Shown piece by piece: positions 46,971-60,461 of a stretch of DNA of 64,000 bases (position 1 is the first letter of the stretch; each line of letters begins with the position of its first letter). The stretch is from Anseranas semipalmata. Taxonomy: Eukaryota; Chordata; Aves; Anseriformes; Anseranatidae. The notes under the pieces were generated by a model. That model was given only the letters and a program-made list of their open reading frames with translations, was not told the origin of the DNA and did no database searches. The stretch covers positions 660,329 through 724,328 of the forward strand of contig VXAA01000173.1 in assembly GCA_013399115.1 (NCBI GenBank). The letters run 5' to 3'. The position numbers and the translations under genes were made by a program.

Positions 46971-49900
46971 CTAATAAAGGAGGAAGCTATTTAGAGCTGG
47001 GCTTACAAGTCAGAAGCCTCTCTGGGTAAAGCAGTGCTCACCGGCTGTCTCACCGGTAAAGTAAAAGCACAAAGCAGTCTCTGCAGAAGCATCTTGCCCC
47101 AAAAGTGCCTCTACTCTTTCCCACCGTGGTAGTTGGTCTATCTTAAGTTGGTCTTTCCTCCACAAACATCATCTTCTGTAGCCCGTCGTGGCTGTAACAA
47201 CATTGCTTCAGCGAGCCTGCACGTTCCTTGTAAGTTGGTTATCTTTCTCAGAAGCAACCCAGCGCATTTTGCAAACGCACACGTTTCACAAGCAGTCCTC
47301 CCTGGGAGCGTTTAGCCACCTTGGTCCTTCCGGCCTCCACCAGCCGTGAGACAAGGTGATGCTCTGCCGAAATCACCTCCGTGCCTCCCCCAGCCCCCGT
47401 GACACCCTCCCATCCTCCTGCCTCGAAGCTAAGGCATGAGGCCACGGGGAGCAGGGAGGCGATGGCTGCTCGCAGCACCGCCAGGTTTCCAGGTGGCTGT
47501 AGGGACACCTGGACCTGTGTCATCCTCCCCAGGCTGTTGGAGTTTGCATCTCACAGCCTCTGAGCGAGGCAGCCCTGGGCCACACGCCAGCTGGCTGAGC
47601 CCCAGCCCGGACAGGACGGTCACCGCTGGTGAGCAGGAGGAAGTATTTGGGAGAGCTGATGACATGTATGACCGTGCCTTGGAGGCAGGACATGTGTCCA
47701 CTGCCGCCACTGGCTCGGCCTCATCCTTAATCTGGGATTCCCATCGCAGCTGACAGGGGGTGCACTTGGACTTGTTCCTGGGGAGATTCAGATGACGAAG
47801 CTTGGCCCCACTGACACCCAAAAGTCTCTTCCCATGGACACAGACTGTGAGTTATCTCTCCGTTTCTCTCCCAGTGCCATCAGACTGTATGGGAGCGTGC
47901 AAAACCAGATGTTCCTGTAAACCACTTTTACTGAGTTATTTATATCCATATTATATTTGACGTTTCCTGTTCTATCAAGGGGCTCCTGGTCCCCAAGACT
48001 TTTTCAAAGCAGTAAAGTAATGAGGAGCTCCTGAAGCATCTCGGGCAGCATCGCCACACCAGGAAAAGCAGCGCTGGGAGAGCAGCGTAGGAGCGGGAGG
48101 GAGGGATGGGAGTTGCTCTGCAGTATCTTGACAATTTAATGCACTGAGATAAAAACTTGTGCTTCTATAGGAGGGCTGTCCAGACTCTTGGTGGGGAGAT
48201 TTGGCACCCACAGAGCACCTATATGAATCAACCTTAAACTGCCTCGCTGGGAACTCACTTGTGGTTGAAATAACCCTTCCTTTGCCGCATAGGGATCCCC
48301 AGCATTGCAACCAAGCTCAGCTGGCACTGCATCTGGCAAAAAGAGTTCAACCAGATCCAAGCCAAACCCACAGATATGTTTTACCCCCACAGTATATCTA
48401 GCACTGCTGGACAGTGAGGGCAGAGCTGCCATCAAATCCCAGGCCTTAGATCTTCCAAAATCAACTGAGCGAGATCTCTGGGATGAGGGAAACGCCTCAT
48501 GTGGTCTCAGTTCCTCAGCTGATTGACACGGGCTCCCAGCCCAGGGAGGGCAAAATATGGCATGGAGGAAGAATCCGGATCAAAATGCATCTGGGGAGTT
48601 TGTTGTTTGAAAGACCACATCCTACGAAAGGCTCGTGCAGCCGGGACGGTCTGCTGCAGAAATAGCGCGGAGGGTGGAGCAGGACTTCCACGTCTCTTCT
48701 TGGCAGCCTCGTACCTTCTCCCCAGCCGTGCCCAATTTCTCTCTCTGCTCATCAGAATTTCCTCCCCATCCAAGCGGATCAGAAAGAGCAGGGGATTTCA
48801 AAGAGCAGCCTCGGCCTCGCTATTATAAATGCTATTTTTCCAAGCTGCCACAAGGTGCCAGCATTTCAGAGGGTTACCGAGCGGGGAGCCGGGCGGTGGC
48901 CGAGCTCAGCTGGGGCAGGACCTGTGGCAGGGGTGCACCCTGTGCCCCACCAGCTCCTCTCCAGCCCTGCCCAGCTGTCACGGAGCCCCTCTGCCTCCCC
49001 ATGGGTTACGTTTGGAGAGGGGAAAGATGGGGAAGGTGGAAGAAAGCATCTTCACGGGGAGGTGGAAATCGCTGCTGGCCAGGCTGCAGGAGATGGTTGG
49101 CTCACCAGCTTGGGGGCTGCGTGGTGGTGAGAGACCCCTTGCTACCCAGCTGAGGCACATGCTGGTGTTCACTGGTGCAAGAAAGGGCACCCTGGCTCCG
49201 TCCAACCAGCGGTGGCCCACAGCTCCTCCAGCTGGGCTGAGGGCTGCCTCTTTGCACCCTCAAAGGAAACATCACCCTGCTCCGGGGCCGTGCAGCCCCT
49301 GCTGCTGGAGCTCTTCATCAGCATCTGCAGGCACTTTGCAGTAAGGAGATTTCCCTCTCACTTCCCCAAACTGAGAGAGAGAAAGACGAGGCAGTTCTCC
49401 ATTTTTGGGTATCAGTTACTGCTGCTGCCAGCGGACGTTCCCCGGAGCAGTCCTGGGGAGCTCGCAGCTCTCTTTCAGTTCTGTCCATGCCCCGTCTGAC
49501 CAAGTGCCCTCTGCCCCATGCCCTCCGCCAGGTCCCAGCACCAGGAAAACAGTTTTGGGGGCCGAATCCTCCTTCAGGGCTTGCTGCCCTGGGGTACGCA
49601 GGGCCTCTGTGGTGTCCCCTCAATCCCAGCTGACAGTGCCACAAAGGAGCTGAGGCTTTTCCAACTCAGCTGAGGTTTTTCCTCTCCTGGAAAGACACAC
49701 AAGAAATACAGCTTCTCCATCACACCGATAACCTCCTGACCCCCTGCTAGCTCACCAGCAGTCCCCGGCAAGCCTTTGGTAATTCCTCTAATCCCCGATA
49801 CATCCCGGCCCCCAGAGAGGCACTAACATTGGCCATCCCTTCTGCACGGAGCTGAGACACCTGGGACACAGGGCACAGCAACCTGCCACGGCAGCCGCTG

Positions 49901-52849
49901 AGCTGCAAGGCATCCCCTCGGCATCACCCTGAAGGTCTCAAAAATAAGATCCCGCAGTCCTGGGTCTCAGCCCCCCTTCTCTAACCACTTCCCCAGAGAT
50001 GGGGAGATGGGAAAATTAACACATTTGTTCCTATTAAAATGTATTTCTTTCCTTCCTGGCTCTTTTCATGGATCTCCTTTCCCACACGAAGGGAGAAAGA
50101 TAATTGATGTTGATGGGTAATATGGTAAAAACATGAAACCCCTTTTCGTTTCAGGTACGACAGGGCAGCCAGCTGGTTTGGAGCTTTATTAATAAGACCA
50201 CAACACGGGAAGACAATTTTGCTTGGGAATATGCCTTTGCAATCATGAAATTCCTCACCTTGCTGCAGCAAATCTGTACTGATGTCAGCAGAGCAACCTC
50301 AATTTTCACAAACCAAAGCCCAGGCCAAGGACTTCTGGACCTTGAAATAATTTTTTACGCTTTCGGGTCTTCCAGCACTCTGCTTTCTGCGGCTCCGCAG
50401 AGGTGTTGGACAAATTTCCTGTCTCACTTCTGGAGCAGCGAGCCGCAGCTTTATCAGTCAAAACTCAGCGAGACAGACCCTGCTCCCAGACAATGCTGTC
50501 TCCATAAAAAGAGAGCTGTGAAAACGGCGCTGTAGAGTAATTACTTTCCTGCTCACCGCAGGCCGGCAGTTCAAAACCACAGCTGGAGAGCTGACAGTGT
50601 GTGCTCTCTTGCGACAGACGGGGGATGCTCATAAATGCAGCTTGACCAGAGTGCACGCACGGCTTTTTTTCCCCGCACACACATCACATGGACTTCTCAG
50701 CTAAAAAGTGGAAAAACAAACGTTTCACCTTATGCCCGCAATATTTTTTTTTTTTGGTAAAAGAACTGATTATCTCTTTTCTTGAAATGACTAAAAAGTA
50801 TTGATTTGTAGTTTCCTACTAATATTTCTGTTCTACAGTTGAGGCGAGCCTGTGAAATCTTTCCACTTAGAGAATAAAATAGTATTTTATCATTACTTTT
50901 CTTCAGGGAAAACTTGCAGCCAGAACATTACACATGACTTATTACCTGGCACGTGAAGCATGTTAGAGAGGCACTTTCCCTAGGTCACGAAGCAGAGCAC
51001 TACCAAAGCCAAACCTCAGCCCCAGCCCCACTGATTATTCATCTCCTTCTGGAACACACCTTGAAATGAGGCTTCCTGGCACTGGGAAATACCGGAGGTT
51101 GCCCAGTGTTGCTGGGACCACAGGAAGAGAGCCAGGGGACGGCGCGCTGCCAGCTGTCCTCCAGCCACAGGGTGCCACTGGGCACCAGCGGACCAGAAGT
51201 GAAGATGCTGAAACATCTGAGCCGCAGGGAAAAAGATGTGACAGAGACGTTCCTGCTCCCTTCACCGCCGCTATGTCACTAACATATTGCAGAAGAGCCT
51301 AAAAAATAAACATGCTGCCACCAGATGTTTAGAACATCTGGTCAGACCAATAAAGCAAAAACAACAACAAAAAATAACTGTGAAAAAAAAAGGGAAAGGA
51401 GGCGTATTCATGAAGCCTGCAGGTTGCAGCTTTCTTTTTGACGTGACATGGTGGAACTTTCCACGAAAGCCCCACAGCACGTCGGCAACACAGGTGTGAG
51501 CAACATCCCCAGGAAGAGCACTCACGTCCCTGGTCAGCAAGCCATGAAAGCCGGGGGGATCTGGACACCCGCCTCCCAGGGCAGCCCCACGCGGATCTGT
51601 AGCCCTCCTGCTGTATGGGTGTCTCTGATGGACATTTATGGCCTGTTTCATCTGCACATGACATAATCTTTATTGTATTTATAGCATCCCTGGGTGGTAA
51701 GGAAGTGTTCTCATCCCCGTTCTGCAAACTCTTCCCAAAGTGCAAACAGGCACCGCGGCGAGCTGTGGTCAGGATCCATGGGGCTGAGATTTGGGAAGTC
51801 AACGGGAGCGAGATGCCACAGCACGTTCGTGGCTCCCGGTGCAGCACCTTGCCCAGGATCACCCATGAAGAGCACGCAGGGACAGAAATCCAAGTCTCTC
51901 AAGCCAAGACCGGGGTCCTTGCTCAGGTGATCTTCACTCGGCGGCCTGAGCACAAGCCAACGTCGCGGGGTGTCATTGCATCTGCAGACAGCCTGGCCCG
52001 CAGCAGCTCCTCGCCAGCTGTCCAGAAACGCTGCAGGGTTCAGAGGAAGACCCCGAGCGTCCCCTCCCGCTGCTGGCTGAAGCCTACCCAAAAAGGACAA
52101 GCGCGGCAGCGTGCCCGCAGAAGCGGAAGCTCGCTGGGTTACACCAGTGCCCCTGGCTGGTGCAATCCCGCATGGAGACATCCCGATCTCAGCTCGGAGC
52201 GGTTCGCGCTGTTTGGTTTCTGCTCCAGTTAACCTTGGCCGTACCAAAGTGGAGCCGGTCCTGAGCTCACACCCACCCACCAGTGCCCCTGCCCACCTCC
52301 TGCACTGCTGTCACATCACTGATTCAAACTCACACACAGAGTCCTCCAGGTCTAAACCTGTGCAAAAACATCCCGCTTTTCCCCAGCCTGACTGCAGGTC
52401 AATGCAGGGACATCAGACACCAACCTGACCCATGCCACAAGTGCTCACAGCAATGGGCCTGACTCTGCACACAATTTTCAAGTCAGGGGATACGGTTGCT
52501 TAAATAAAGCCTGGTAATCACAGCTCGAATGTCATGACTGGGTCTGGATTGCCCTGCGTGACATTCATACCTTGGCTGAGCTTTCAGATCTCATCTGCAC
52601 TCTGTGCTGTGCTGCTGGAGGCAGACGGCAGGATGGTTTGTCTCGCTTGGTGCAAGCTTTGCTGCAGCTGGGACTTGAACCCAGCCCTGCGACCCTGCCC
52701 AAAGCAGCTGCCCCTGCTGCGTCCCACCAAGAGCGTGACCCCATCCGTCCCACTCCTGGCTGGGGACAGGGATCCCTGGGAGCAGAGTCAGGGGACAGCG
52801 TGCCACAAGAGGGCACTTTCATCTCCCAGACACCGCTGCGGTAGGTTTC
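46971..52849. other. Intergenic sequence, no gene recognised
   Basis: Mostly unique DNA of mixed GC. A possible MIR-type fragment at about 51705-51905 has TTCTCATCCCC and CACCTTGCCCAGGATCAC separated by unmatched sequence. Another weak one is at 50960-51000. T- and A-runs occur at 50744-50755 and 51386-51394. None of the open frames carries a recognisable domain. Confidence 0.4.
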
Positions 52850-52895
52850 ACATATATAAATATATAAGTGTATATATATATATATATATATATAA
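52850..52895 (+). repeat. TA microsatellite
   Basis: TA-rich run with a core of 12 perfect TA units at 52871-52894. Its flank contributes a Tyr/Ile repeat frame that is not a gene. Confidence 0.95.
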
Positions 52896-52939
52896 AGTCT
52901 GAAGCCAGGAAGAATGAATCACTTGGCAGAGGTGGAGCT

Positions 52940-53115
52940 CTGCTTTGGTGACAGGCGCTGGCTTGCGAGCAGGTCTCCCGGCGAGACCGGGAACCGGCGG
53001 TGCAAAGAAAAACACCTCTGGCGGTGGCCGGCTGTCGGATGGAGAAGCCGGGGAGCCCGGGGCGGCGCGTCCCAGCCGCCGGGAGCCAGCGAGCGCAATG
53101 GGCTGCAGCAGTGAC
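52940..53115. promoter_or_regulatory. Short CpG-rich block
   Basis: About 170 bp dense in CpG with GC boxes (GGGGCGGCG near 53058) directly beside the TA microsatellite. Size is below that of a normal CpG island. No splice donor of good quality was seen on either strand nearby. Confidence 0.25.
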
Positions 53116-56100
53116 CTCAGTAGGCAATAGAAAGGCAACAGCAGTGCTGCTTCCAAGTTAAATAAAGAGAGAGATTCCACTCAGTGCCTTCAACCACCCT
53201 CTCCGGAGCCTGCCTATGCTCGTTCCTCTGCAGCCAAGTAAAAAAAAGGCCCAGAAATGCAGGGAGATTTCTCTACAGCAGCAAACCTGCTTTACTCACC
53301 AATCAGCCCAGGTCTGAGCTCTACCCTCTGCATCACTTCATTGTCCTGCAGCAAGGGGTTGAGTAAAACACATAATAAAAATGAGAGCTCGAAAGCTCAC
53401 GGAGCAAAATCTGGCTTCTCTGCACAAATAACATTTCTTTCCCTGGGTGGTGCTGTCCTGTCTCTGGCCAGCACAGGAAACTTCAGCATCCTTCTCCTTG
53501 TCTGCCAAGGTTGCTTGCCTCCAACTGGGTCCATCTCATGTTGCCCAGTCAAGTGGAAAATACCATGATGTATATCTTTCCTTGGCAATTTTGAGATGCA
53601 TCAGGGCAGTGCATAATCTAGAGCCTTGAAAAGTGGAAAACTTTCTGTGTCTTGTGAAAATACCATGAGTGAAAGAAGGATTCTGACTGAAGCAGAGAAT
53701 AGTGAGGTCCTGCCTTGGTCAGAATATTTGCTGGTCTTTCCACATGCCACCAAGTGAAGCAGGTGTCTCTGGGTGACATTGTATTTTCTTCGATATGAAA
53801 AAAAAAAAAATGCAACTAATTACAGAGGAACTGGCTGTGCCCTTGCACACAGGCAGGACCATCCCTGGAGCTGGGATGACCACCATGACCTCAGCAGCTA
53901 ATCCAAAGTTAAGAGAGAAAAAGTGCATGCATGGGGTAGGGAAATTTAAAAACAAAAGTGCTGTAATCACAGTAACATTTGCACACTGGGAAATTTCACG
54001 CAGCTCCAGATTTGGAGCGGGGGGATGCTTTTTTTCCTAAGTTCTGCTGTTTCAAATGTTGCAAACATTCGAGCCAGCTCAGCTGGAAGCTATGGCCATT
54101 CTTCTGACACGGAAGAGGAACAAGGACACCCAGGCTCCACAGGCTTGTGGGGTAGCTGAAATTATCACTTTCCAAATCAACCAGCAATCACAACACCCAG
54201 CACACGGGACTGTGTCGAGTCAGGAGCCGCTCCATGGGCACACACACCGCTCGTGGTATGCAGTCACCTCGCAGTGGTCTACCCATGTCGGGTTGTGGCA
54301 TCAGCTCATGACTCAACTCGTGCCCAGGCTCTCCCGGGAGCCCCAAAATAAGTGGTCTGGCTGTTACTTTAGTAGGATGTTAAGTAATAGGAATAATTCA
54401 CCCTCCTCTAGCTACTCAGCTTGTGACATGGCCGTCTGCCCAGAGACAACGTTCCTGCTGGGTGAGGAGGTGTTTTGGATGGCGAGCTTTCTGGGGCAAG
54501 GCGCGTCTTTCTCAGGTGTTTAGGAGACACACAGAGCACGCTGGAAACTTTAATAAGCGCTGCAGTAAATCCTCGGAGGATTTGATTTTATTCCAGGACA
54601 AAATCTGGGGCATGGCTCTGGAGAGGAATGGAAAGAATTCCCCCCTCAGAGGCAAAACTGCAGCGTTTTGCGGTGTCACCCTTTCCTGAGGAGAAACAGC
54701 AGCTTTCCACTTGCCAGAGAGGTGCGGGGCGGAAGGCACAAGGGTGATGGTTTCCTTCACAGACCCATTAATCTACGCGTGTGCTGGAGAGGGACGATCG
54801 CCACGTTGCTTTACAGCCTGCTCATGCAAAATTTCATGCTGGTGAATGTAAATCTCCACCCTGGGTGACAACACGGCTGTCTCTATAATTACCAGGCAGA
54901 TACAGGCTGGGCAGGAAGCCTATATGCTCCGCTCTGCCCTGCTCGATGCTCAGCCACAGCCCGCACATCTCAGCCCCAGGGTGACAGCAAACCTCGTCCC
55001 TCATCCCAATGACACTGCACTGATACTGAAGATGCATTAGGAACAAGCATACATTTGGTAAATCATTTTATTTATGGTAGCAATGTAAGCACCTTTTAGC
55101 TTTCTGATGTAAAAATAGACTAAGTTTCCTATTGACTGTGTCCTGTGACAGCTGGATGTATCTTGGTCCTGTTGAAGTCAACAGCAATGTTGCAGTGAGA
55201 GCAGGACAAGGAATGGCCAGCGATGAGCCAGGTCCCCCAGGACAGGCAACTCCACCAAGCAGGGCCAAATGCACTTCCTGATTCATCCATGGTTTTAAGC
55301 TTTGACTAGTCCAGCTCAAAAACATCTAAGAAAAAGAAGAGGGGAAGGGAACCATGAAAATATTTAGTTTAGAAAGAACTGAGACACGTAAATATTGAGT
55401 TTTCTTGCTATTTGAAACAAAATCAGAGGGCTCTTTCTAATCAAATATTTTTCAGGATTGGGGAAAAAAAAAAAAAAAAGGCACTTATTTGACAACTACC
55501 AAAACAAGGCACTTCACATTTGAAAACATTTGGAAGAAAGTCTGAATTTGAGACACATTTGTGAAGCATTTCAGCACTGCTGAACCCGTTCAGCAGGGAA
55601 GGTTAGCTGGGCTCCTAAATAAAGGAAGCTTGAGCAATCATCTCCCCACTGCCCATCTGCTTTAACTCCCCTCTCCTCACTGCCTCCTTGACCAACTCCA
55701 ACCCAACGGCTTCTAAAAGGACAGATGCGCCAATCATTATTAATTTTCTATAGATTTTGTGCAAATCAGGAGCCGGGTGGAGGGAAGGGACCCAGATTAG
55801 CCCCCACCAGGGCAGAGGCAGGCAGAGCTCAGATGTTTCGCCTTCTGCTTGGTGGCCAGCGCTAATCAGCACCAGCCCGGCTCTGGCCTGTTGGACACAG
55901 GGCACAGTGGGAGGAATGTGATGAGTGTGGGGACAAGGAACACGAGCCCACAGGAAACCAAGCTTTATTAATTTTACTGCCCAGAGAACATCTTGTAATG
56001 GAGAAAGGAAAAAAAATAGCAATCGCTGAACAGTTGTTGTTGCATCCTTCTCTAGGAGACGAGACTCCTTACACCCTCTACTGAAGCATTTGCCACCAGC

Positions 56101-56769
56101 AGACAAGGACCAGGACAAGGCTGCAGCCACCACTGGGGCAGGTGCCCCTTTGATCATCTCTCTGGGGCTGGCCCCCTCCTGCTCCTGCGTCTGGGTGCTC
56201 TGCGCTCGCTTGCGTTCTGCTCTTCTGTTTCTGTTTATTTGTCCTCGATTGTGTCATTGTCTTAACCAGAAACTTGGAAAGCCTGCTGGCTTGTGTTGCC
56301 TTGCCATCTGGCGGCTAGCTAATGATTACAGTAGCAAACAAAACCCAAACATTTGAAAATAGGCCTGATGAAAGTTCATTTTTTTTTGAAGAGGATAATG
56401 AGATGGGAAATGGGAGAGAGAAACGTGTCTGAGTCTCTGTCTCCTCCCAGGCTGATGAGGAACTGTCACCAGGGCTCTTCAGACAAGTGGAGATGCCCAA
56501 AGAGTTTGTATCTCAAAATTCCTGATGAACAGGGATGGGGAAACTGAGGCACGGGGTCATTTGGTGTGCCTGTGGCAGAGCTAAATGTCCTGACTGTCAG
56601 GAAACATCTGCATTACACAGGGGGGAACCAGCCAAGGCAAGGTGGCTCTGAGGACAAAGATTCTCTTTCCAGATATTTTTCCCCTGAAGTCTGGGTCTCG
56701 ACTCTACTGAAGACAGCGGCAGCCGTGCCATCCATCCTGGTAGGATCACACTTGCAAGAACTGACCAGT
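53116..56769. other. Intergenic sequence, no gene recognised
   Basis: Contains A-tracts at about 53799-53811 and 55464-55479, a probable MIR-type fragment at 56530-56595 (GATGGGGAAACTGAGGCAC, then TGGCAGAGCTAAATG), and a GTTGAAGTCAACAGCAATG segment at 55171-55189 resembling an old sauropsid repeat. No exon identified. Confidence 0.4.
56530..56595 (-). mobile_element. MIR-like SINE fragment, antisense
   Basis: GGGATGGGGAAACTGAGGCAC followed after a gap by GGCAGAGCTAAA matches the complement of the MIR core with an internal deletion. Weak because it is short. Confidence 0.35.
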
Positions 56770-57418
56770 GAAAAATGGATTCTGGCTTAAATGAAGCGAT
56801 CTTATCTTTGGCCTCTTTTCCTCCCCCTGAGGGGAAAATGAATGACCATGGCTGCCTGGCTTAGCTTCTATTTCCCTGGGTGGTTACGGGTGGTTGGGTC
56901 CTATGAATCAAAGTGTCGCAGCAGGAGCCAGGAAATGGGCAAGGATGGAGAACAGGAGCTGAAACCACTCTACCACGAAGGGTGCAAGCAAGGGAAAGCC
57001 CAAGAAGGCCTTGCCTGACTTCAGCTAGGGACTCAGGGTGGTGTTTTGGCAGCTCCCCAAGCTGTAAGATTTCCACCACATAGTTTTTGAGGCCATTTTT
57101 TTGAGGGCTTAATCATAAAAGCTGGCGTTTTGCAGCTGCCATCTGCTTTCATTGCTCTTCTACTTCAGTAGCAACGTGTAAACATGAATGAGATTAAGGA
57201 CTTGGCTGAGGGAGGTCAGGGACAGCAGTGTGGGGAGGTGAAAGGATGTGATGGAGCGGAGAATCTGCGTGGATCGAGACTGCCCAACAAATAGGAGATA
57301 AATGTCCACTTTCTTCCTTCCTAAAATAAACTCATCTGATACTGCAGCCACTCCCCGTGCATCAGACCTATGCAAGCTTCATTTAAGCCTGCTTCATTTA
57401 AGGCAGAATCCATTTTTC
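56770..57418. repeat. 28-bp inverted repeat pair enclosing about 590 bp
   Basis: The left arm 56770-56797 and the complement of the right arm 57391-57418 agree at 27 of 28 positions (the one mismatch is G versus C in GATTCTGsCTTAAATG). The right arm is preceded by a second partial copy of GCTTCATTTAAGCC (57376-57390). No target-site duplication is visible outside the arms and no transposase frame lies between them. It could be a nonautonomous terminal-inverted-repeat element, two insertions of one small repeat, or a rearrangement scar. Confidence 0.85.
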
Positions 57419-58319
57419 TCTGGGAAAGGACCGATGGAGGTTGGCCCTGCTGGTTTGCTCCAGCCTTTCCCAGCAAAAGGCCACTCTTGACACAAGCCAG
57501 CTCTCTGCCCTTAGCATCCCTTGCTATCTTCAATATTACACAGCCCTTGTTGCCATAGCATCTGAGCATAGTTATCTCTGCAATGACTTTGTGTAATGGA
57601 GCCCTGCTATTATCTCTATTTTGCAGATGGGGAACCAAAATGCAGAAAAAATGAAGGACTGGTCTGCAAAGTACTGAGACTCTTACGCTGCATGTGACAA
57701 AGCACATTAGTACTTATTTCCCACTGCCTTTCCTGGGGCCAGAAAGTTTTTAAGTCCCACTAGGACCCATTTATCTCTATAGGTACAGAATTTTTTTTGC
57801 ATTTGACTTGCTGCAAGTCAAGGAGCTTACTGTGTGGAGCACTCGGTCACCAACTGAAGCAGTAGCTCATCCTCCTCTTTCAGCTCCTAGTGCTTCATCA
57901 GAGCTCTGATCCCAGGAAATGAGTCGAGTTTTCCAAATGAGACATGCCTGGTCCACTGATAAAGAAGGTTCCAATGGACAGCCCAATTTCTTTCCTCCAT
58001 ATGCCTCATAGTTTCTCCCTGTTTCTGGTTGTTCCCAATACATTTGCTGCCAAAGACAATTTTTGAGAGGCAGCTGGTGTGCAGGGTGCTGTAAAAATGT
58101 GGGTGCTTCCTGCACATGCACCTTAAAACTGCCTGGATCTTAGGTGTGCACATAAAGGAGGATCATCCGCTTGCATTTTCCTGCATCGGTTGTATCCCTG
58201 CTGTATCCCAGCTTCTTGAGGAATGCATGTCAGACGCTCCAACTTTATCACAAAAAAGACCCTGAATCTTGCACCCAGTGGAGTCAGCAGCAGGTTTTAT
58301 TGACTTCAGCACCATCATA
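57419..58319. other. Intergenic sequence with ancient repeat fragments
   Basis: Positions 57605-57660 read TTATCTCTATTTTGCAGATGG, GGAACC and ATGCAGAAAAAATG, an antisense MIR-like core. Positions 58268-58312 (GGAGTCAGCAGCAGGTTTTATTGACTTCAG) resemble a recurrent sauropsid repeat that pairs GGAGTCA and TGACTTCA. No gene seen. Confidence 0.4.
57600..57662 (-). mobile_element. MIR-like SINE fragment, antisense
   Basis: Matches the complement of the MIR core from TTATCTCTATTTTGCAGATGG through an AACC and ATGCAGA stretch. Truncated soon after. Confidence 0.4.
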
Positions 58320-60428
58320 AATTTACATAGCACTTTCCATGCAGGGATCACAACTCTCTTTATCATTCCCTTCAGGCTGCCTCGGGCCCAGAGCCATTAT
58401 CTGATCCATAGAAGTCAGGATATCTTGGTACCTCAAAGATCAAAAGGAAATTTTGCACGGTTCAGAGAGAAGCGTTCTGGGGCTGGTGGATGTGCTTACT
58501 TTGAGCAGATTTCTCTTGCTGTAGGAGCCAGTGGGAGCTTTGTCACTGGGATCAAAATCTATGCTAGAAAGCTTTGCTGTGTTAAGTGTAGTGATCCAGC
58601 TACAGGGACCATCCCTACCCTGTGCAGAAACAGTTGTATAAAAGTGTTTATAGCCACATAGCTCCAGAATTTTCTTTCACCCTAAGCATTTTACCAGCAC
58701 AAGAGTATTCACGTACCCCACAACACCCCCAGCACAGACGGAGCTGCTTCAGCTCTGCAGCATAGCTGTGCAATAAAACCACGATGTGAGCAAAGTCAGC
58801 TGCACCTGTAAAAGTACGTTTTTGTCATTATAACCACCACAGCAGCGTCGTGCCGCCGGCTGAGCTCTGTCGGGCAGGAATCACGCTGCTTCACAGGCAT
58901 CACCAGAGCTGTGCTTACCAAAGCCTGCAGTTAGAGCTGACCTCCTCTTGATCTGGGAAGTGAAATAAGTTAGTTCTGCTGATGTGAGCAGTGGCTGATA
59001 TGGACAAGTGACAATATGTCATCCGGCGCTGCTGGGACATTAAATATATGACACTTTTCATGCACACGAGAGAGGGGAAATAGAGATTTCCTACCATTCT
59101 GCCATTCCATTTTGAGCACTGGGTATGAGTGGGATTTTTTACCAGTTTGGTGATGAGATCATACCATTAGCAGGGTAGCTCAGCAGAGCTTCTGTCATGT
59201 GGAGAAAGCCTGCAGCCCTTCCCCATGGCTTCAGCAACTTCCCACCGGGTGTCACTCCAGCAAAACTTGGCCTCGGAGTGCCTGGAGAGAGATGGTCATC
59301 CAATGGCTCTGCTGCGGAAACGCCACCTTCCCTTTGGGAACAGGCCGATGTTTAGGAACGGGCAGGATAACAGGAGCACACAGTTTACAAGTGCCTGTTG
59401 CACGGGGACCTCTACTGAACTTCCTTCATCAATCTCCATCAATCCTCCCTTTCGTACAACCCAATTTGGTCTCTGAAACAGCTCCCTTCCTCTTTTTCCC
59501 TCCCTTCTCTCACTGCCCCCCAACACACACACGCACATTTCCTTTTCCTTAAGCAAACAATTTTCAGATTTGAAAGTGAATTCTCAGTGCAGGCTGGAAA
59601 AAGACAATGTGGCCTTACTCCTTATCTCCTGCTATCTGCTGCTGCTTGTACTGACAACAAGCTGTGAGCCTAGATTGGGTTTACAGTAGATTTCAAGTGT
59701 TTATGAGCCACGGGAGGGAGAGAGAGGAGGGGAAATCTGGTCGGTGAGATAAGTCCAGGAAATAGGGCTAGTGACTGGAGCAGAGTCAACAAGTTGAGTG
59801 AGCAACCGGACACCTCTAAAGAACCAAGGATGTGTGACTCAGTGTCACGACTTCAGTTCCCGCAGCAAACAGGAACGCTTAAAGGGGATTCACTTGTAAT
59901 TGTTCAGGGGGGTTCGTGCCTGGGATGGAGAAGGGAAACATCTTGATCTCTTTAAAGACTCAGAATATTTTCTAATTAGGAGCCCAAATTTAAGCTCCTC
60001 AATCCATAGGCAGGCTCCTAAAATAAACTGCTTGATTTTCAAGGATTGCAGAGCACATGCTGGTTTCAACAGCAGCTCACGGGTCACTCTATCACACTAC
60101 AGGGTTTTATAATGTGTTGGGTAAATCTAGAAGCTCTCTGGGGCCTGGAGCATCATCTGGTCTTTGTTCATATGCCACCTAGAGCAATGTGGCTTAGTAC
60201 CAACAGGACGAGGTAGTAGCTGTTCACATGGTCACTAGGATATTTTTATAATCACCTTTTATCCCCATGTGGACAAGGTTTGTGATAGTAACTGGAAAAG
60301 TGTGTAGGCTTCATCTGTAATATATTTCAAAGACAAAAATATCTGGGTTAGTTTTATCAGAGAACAGTAATTCACATTGTTCTAGACAGCTCAAAAAACT
60401 GTCTCTAAGCATGGCTGTTAAAAAATAA

Positions 60429-60429
60429 A

Positions 60430-60460
<31 letters not shown>
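60429..60460 (+). repeat. AAT microsatellite
   Basis: Nine to ten perfect AAT/TAA units flanked by A-rich sequence. Confidence 0.95.
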
Positions 60461-60461
<1 letters not shown>

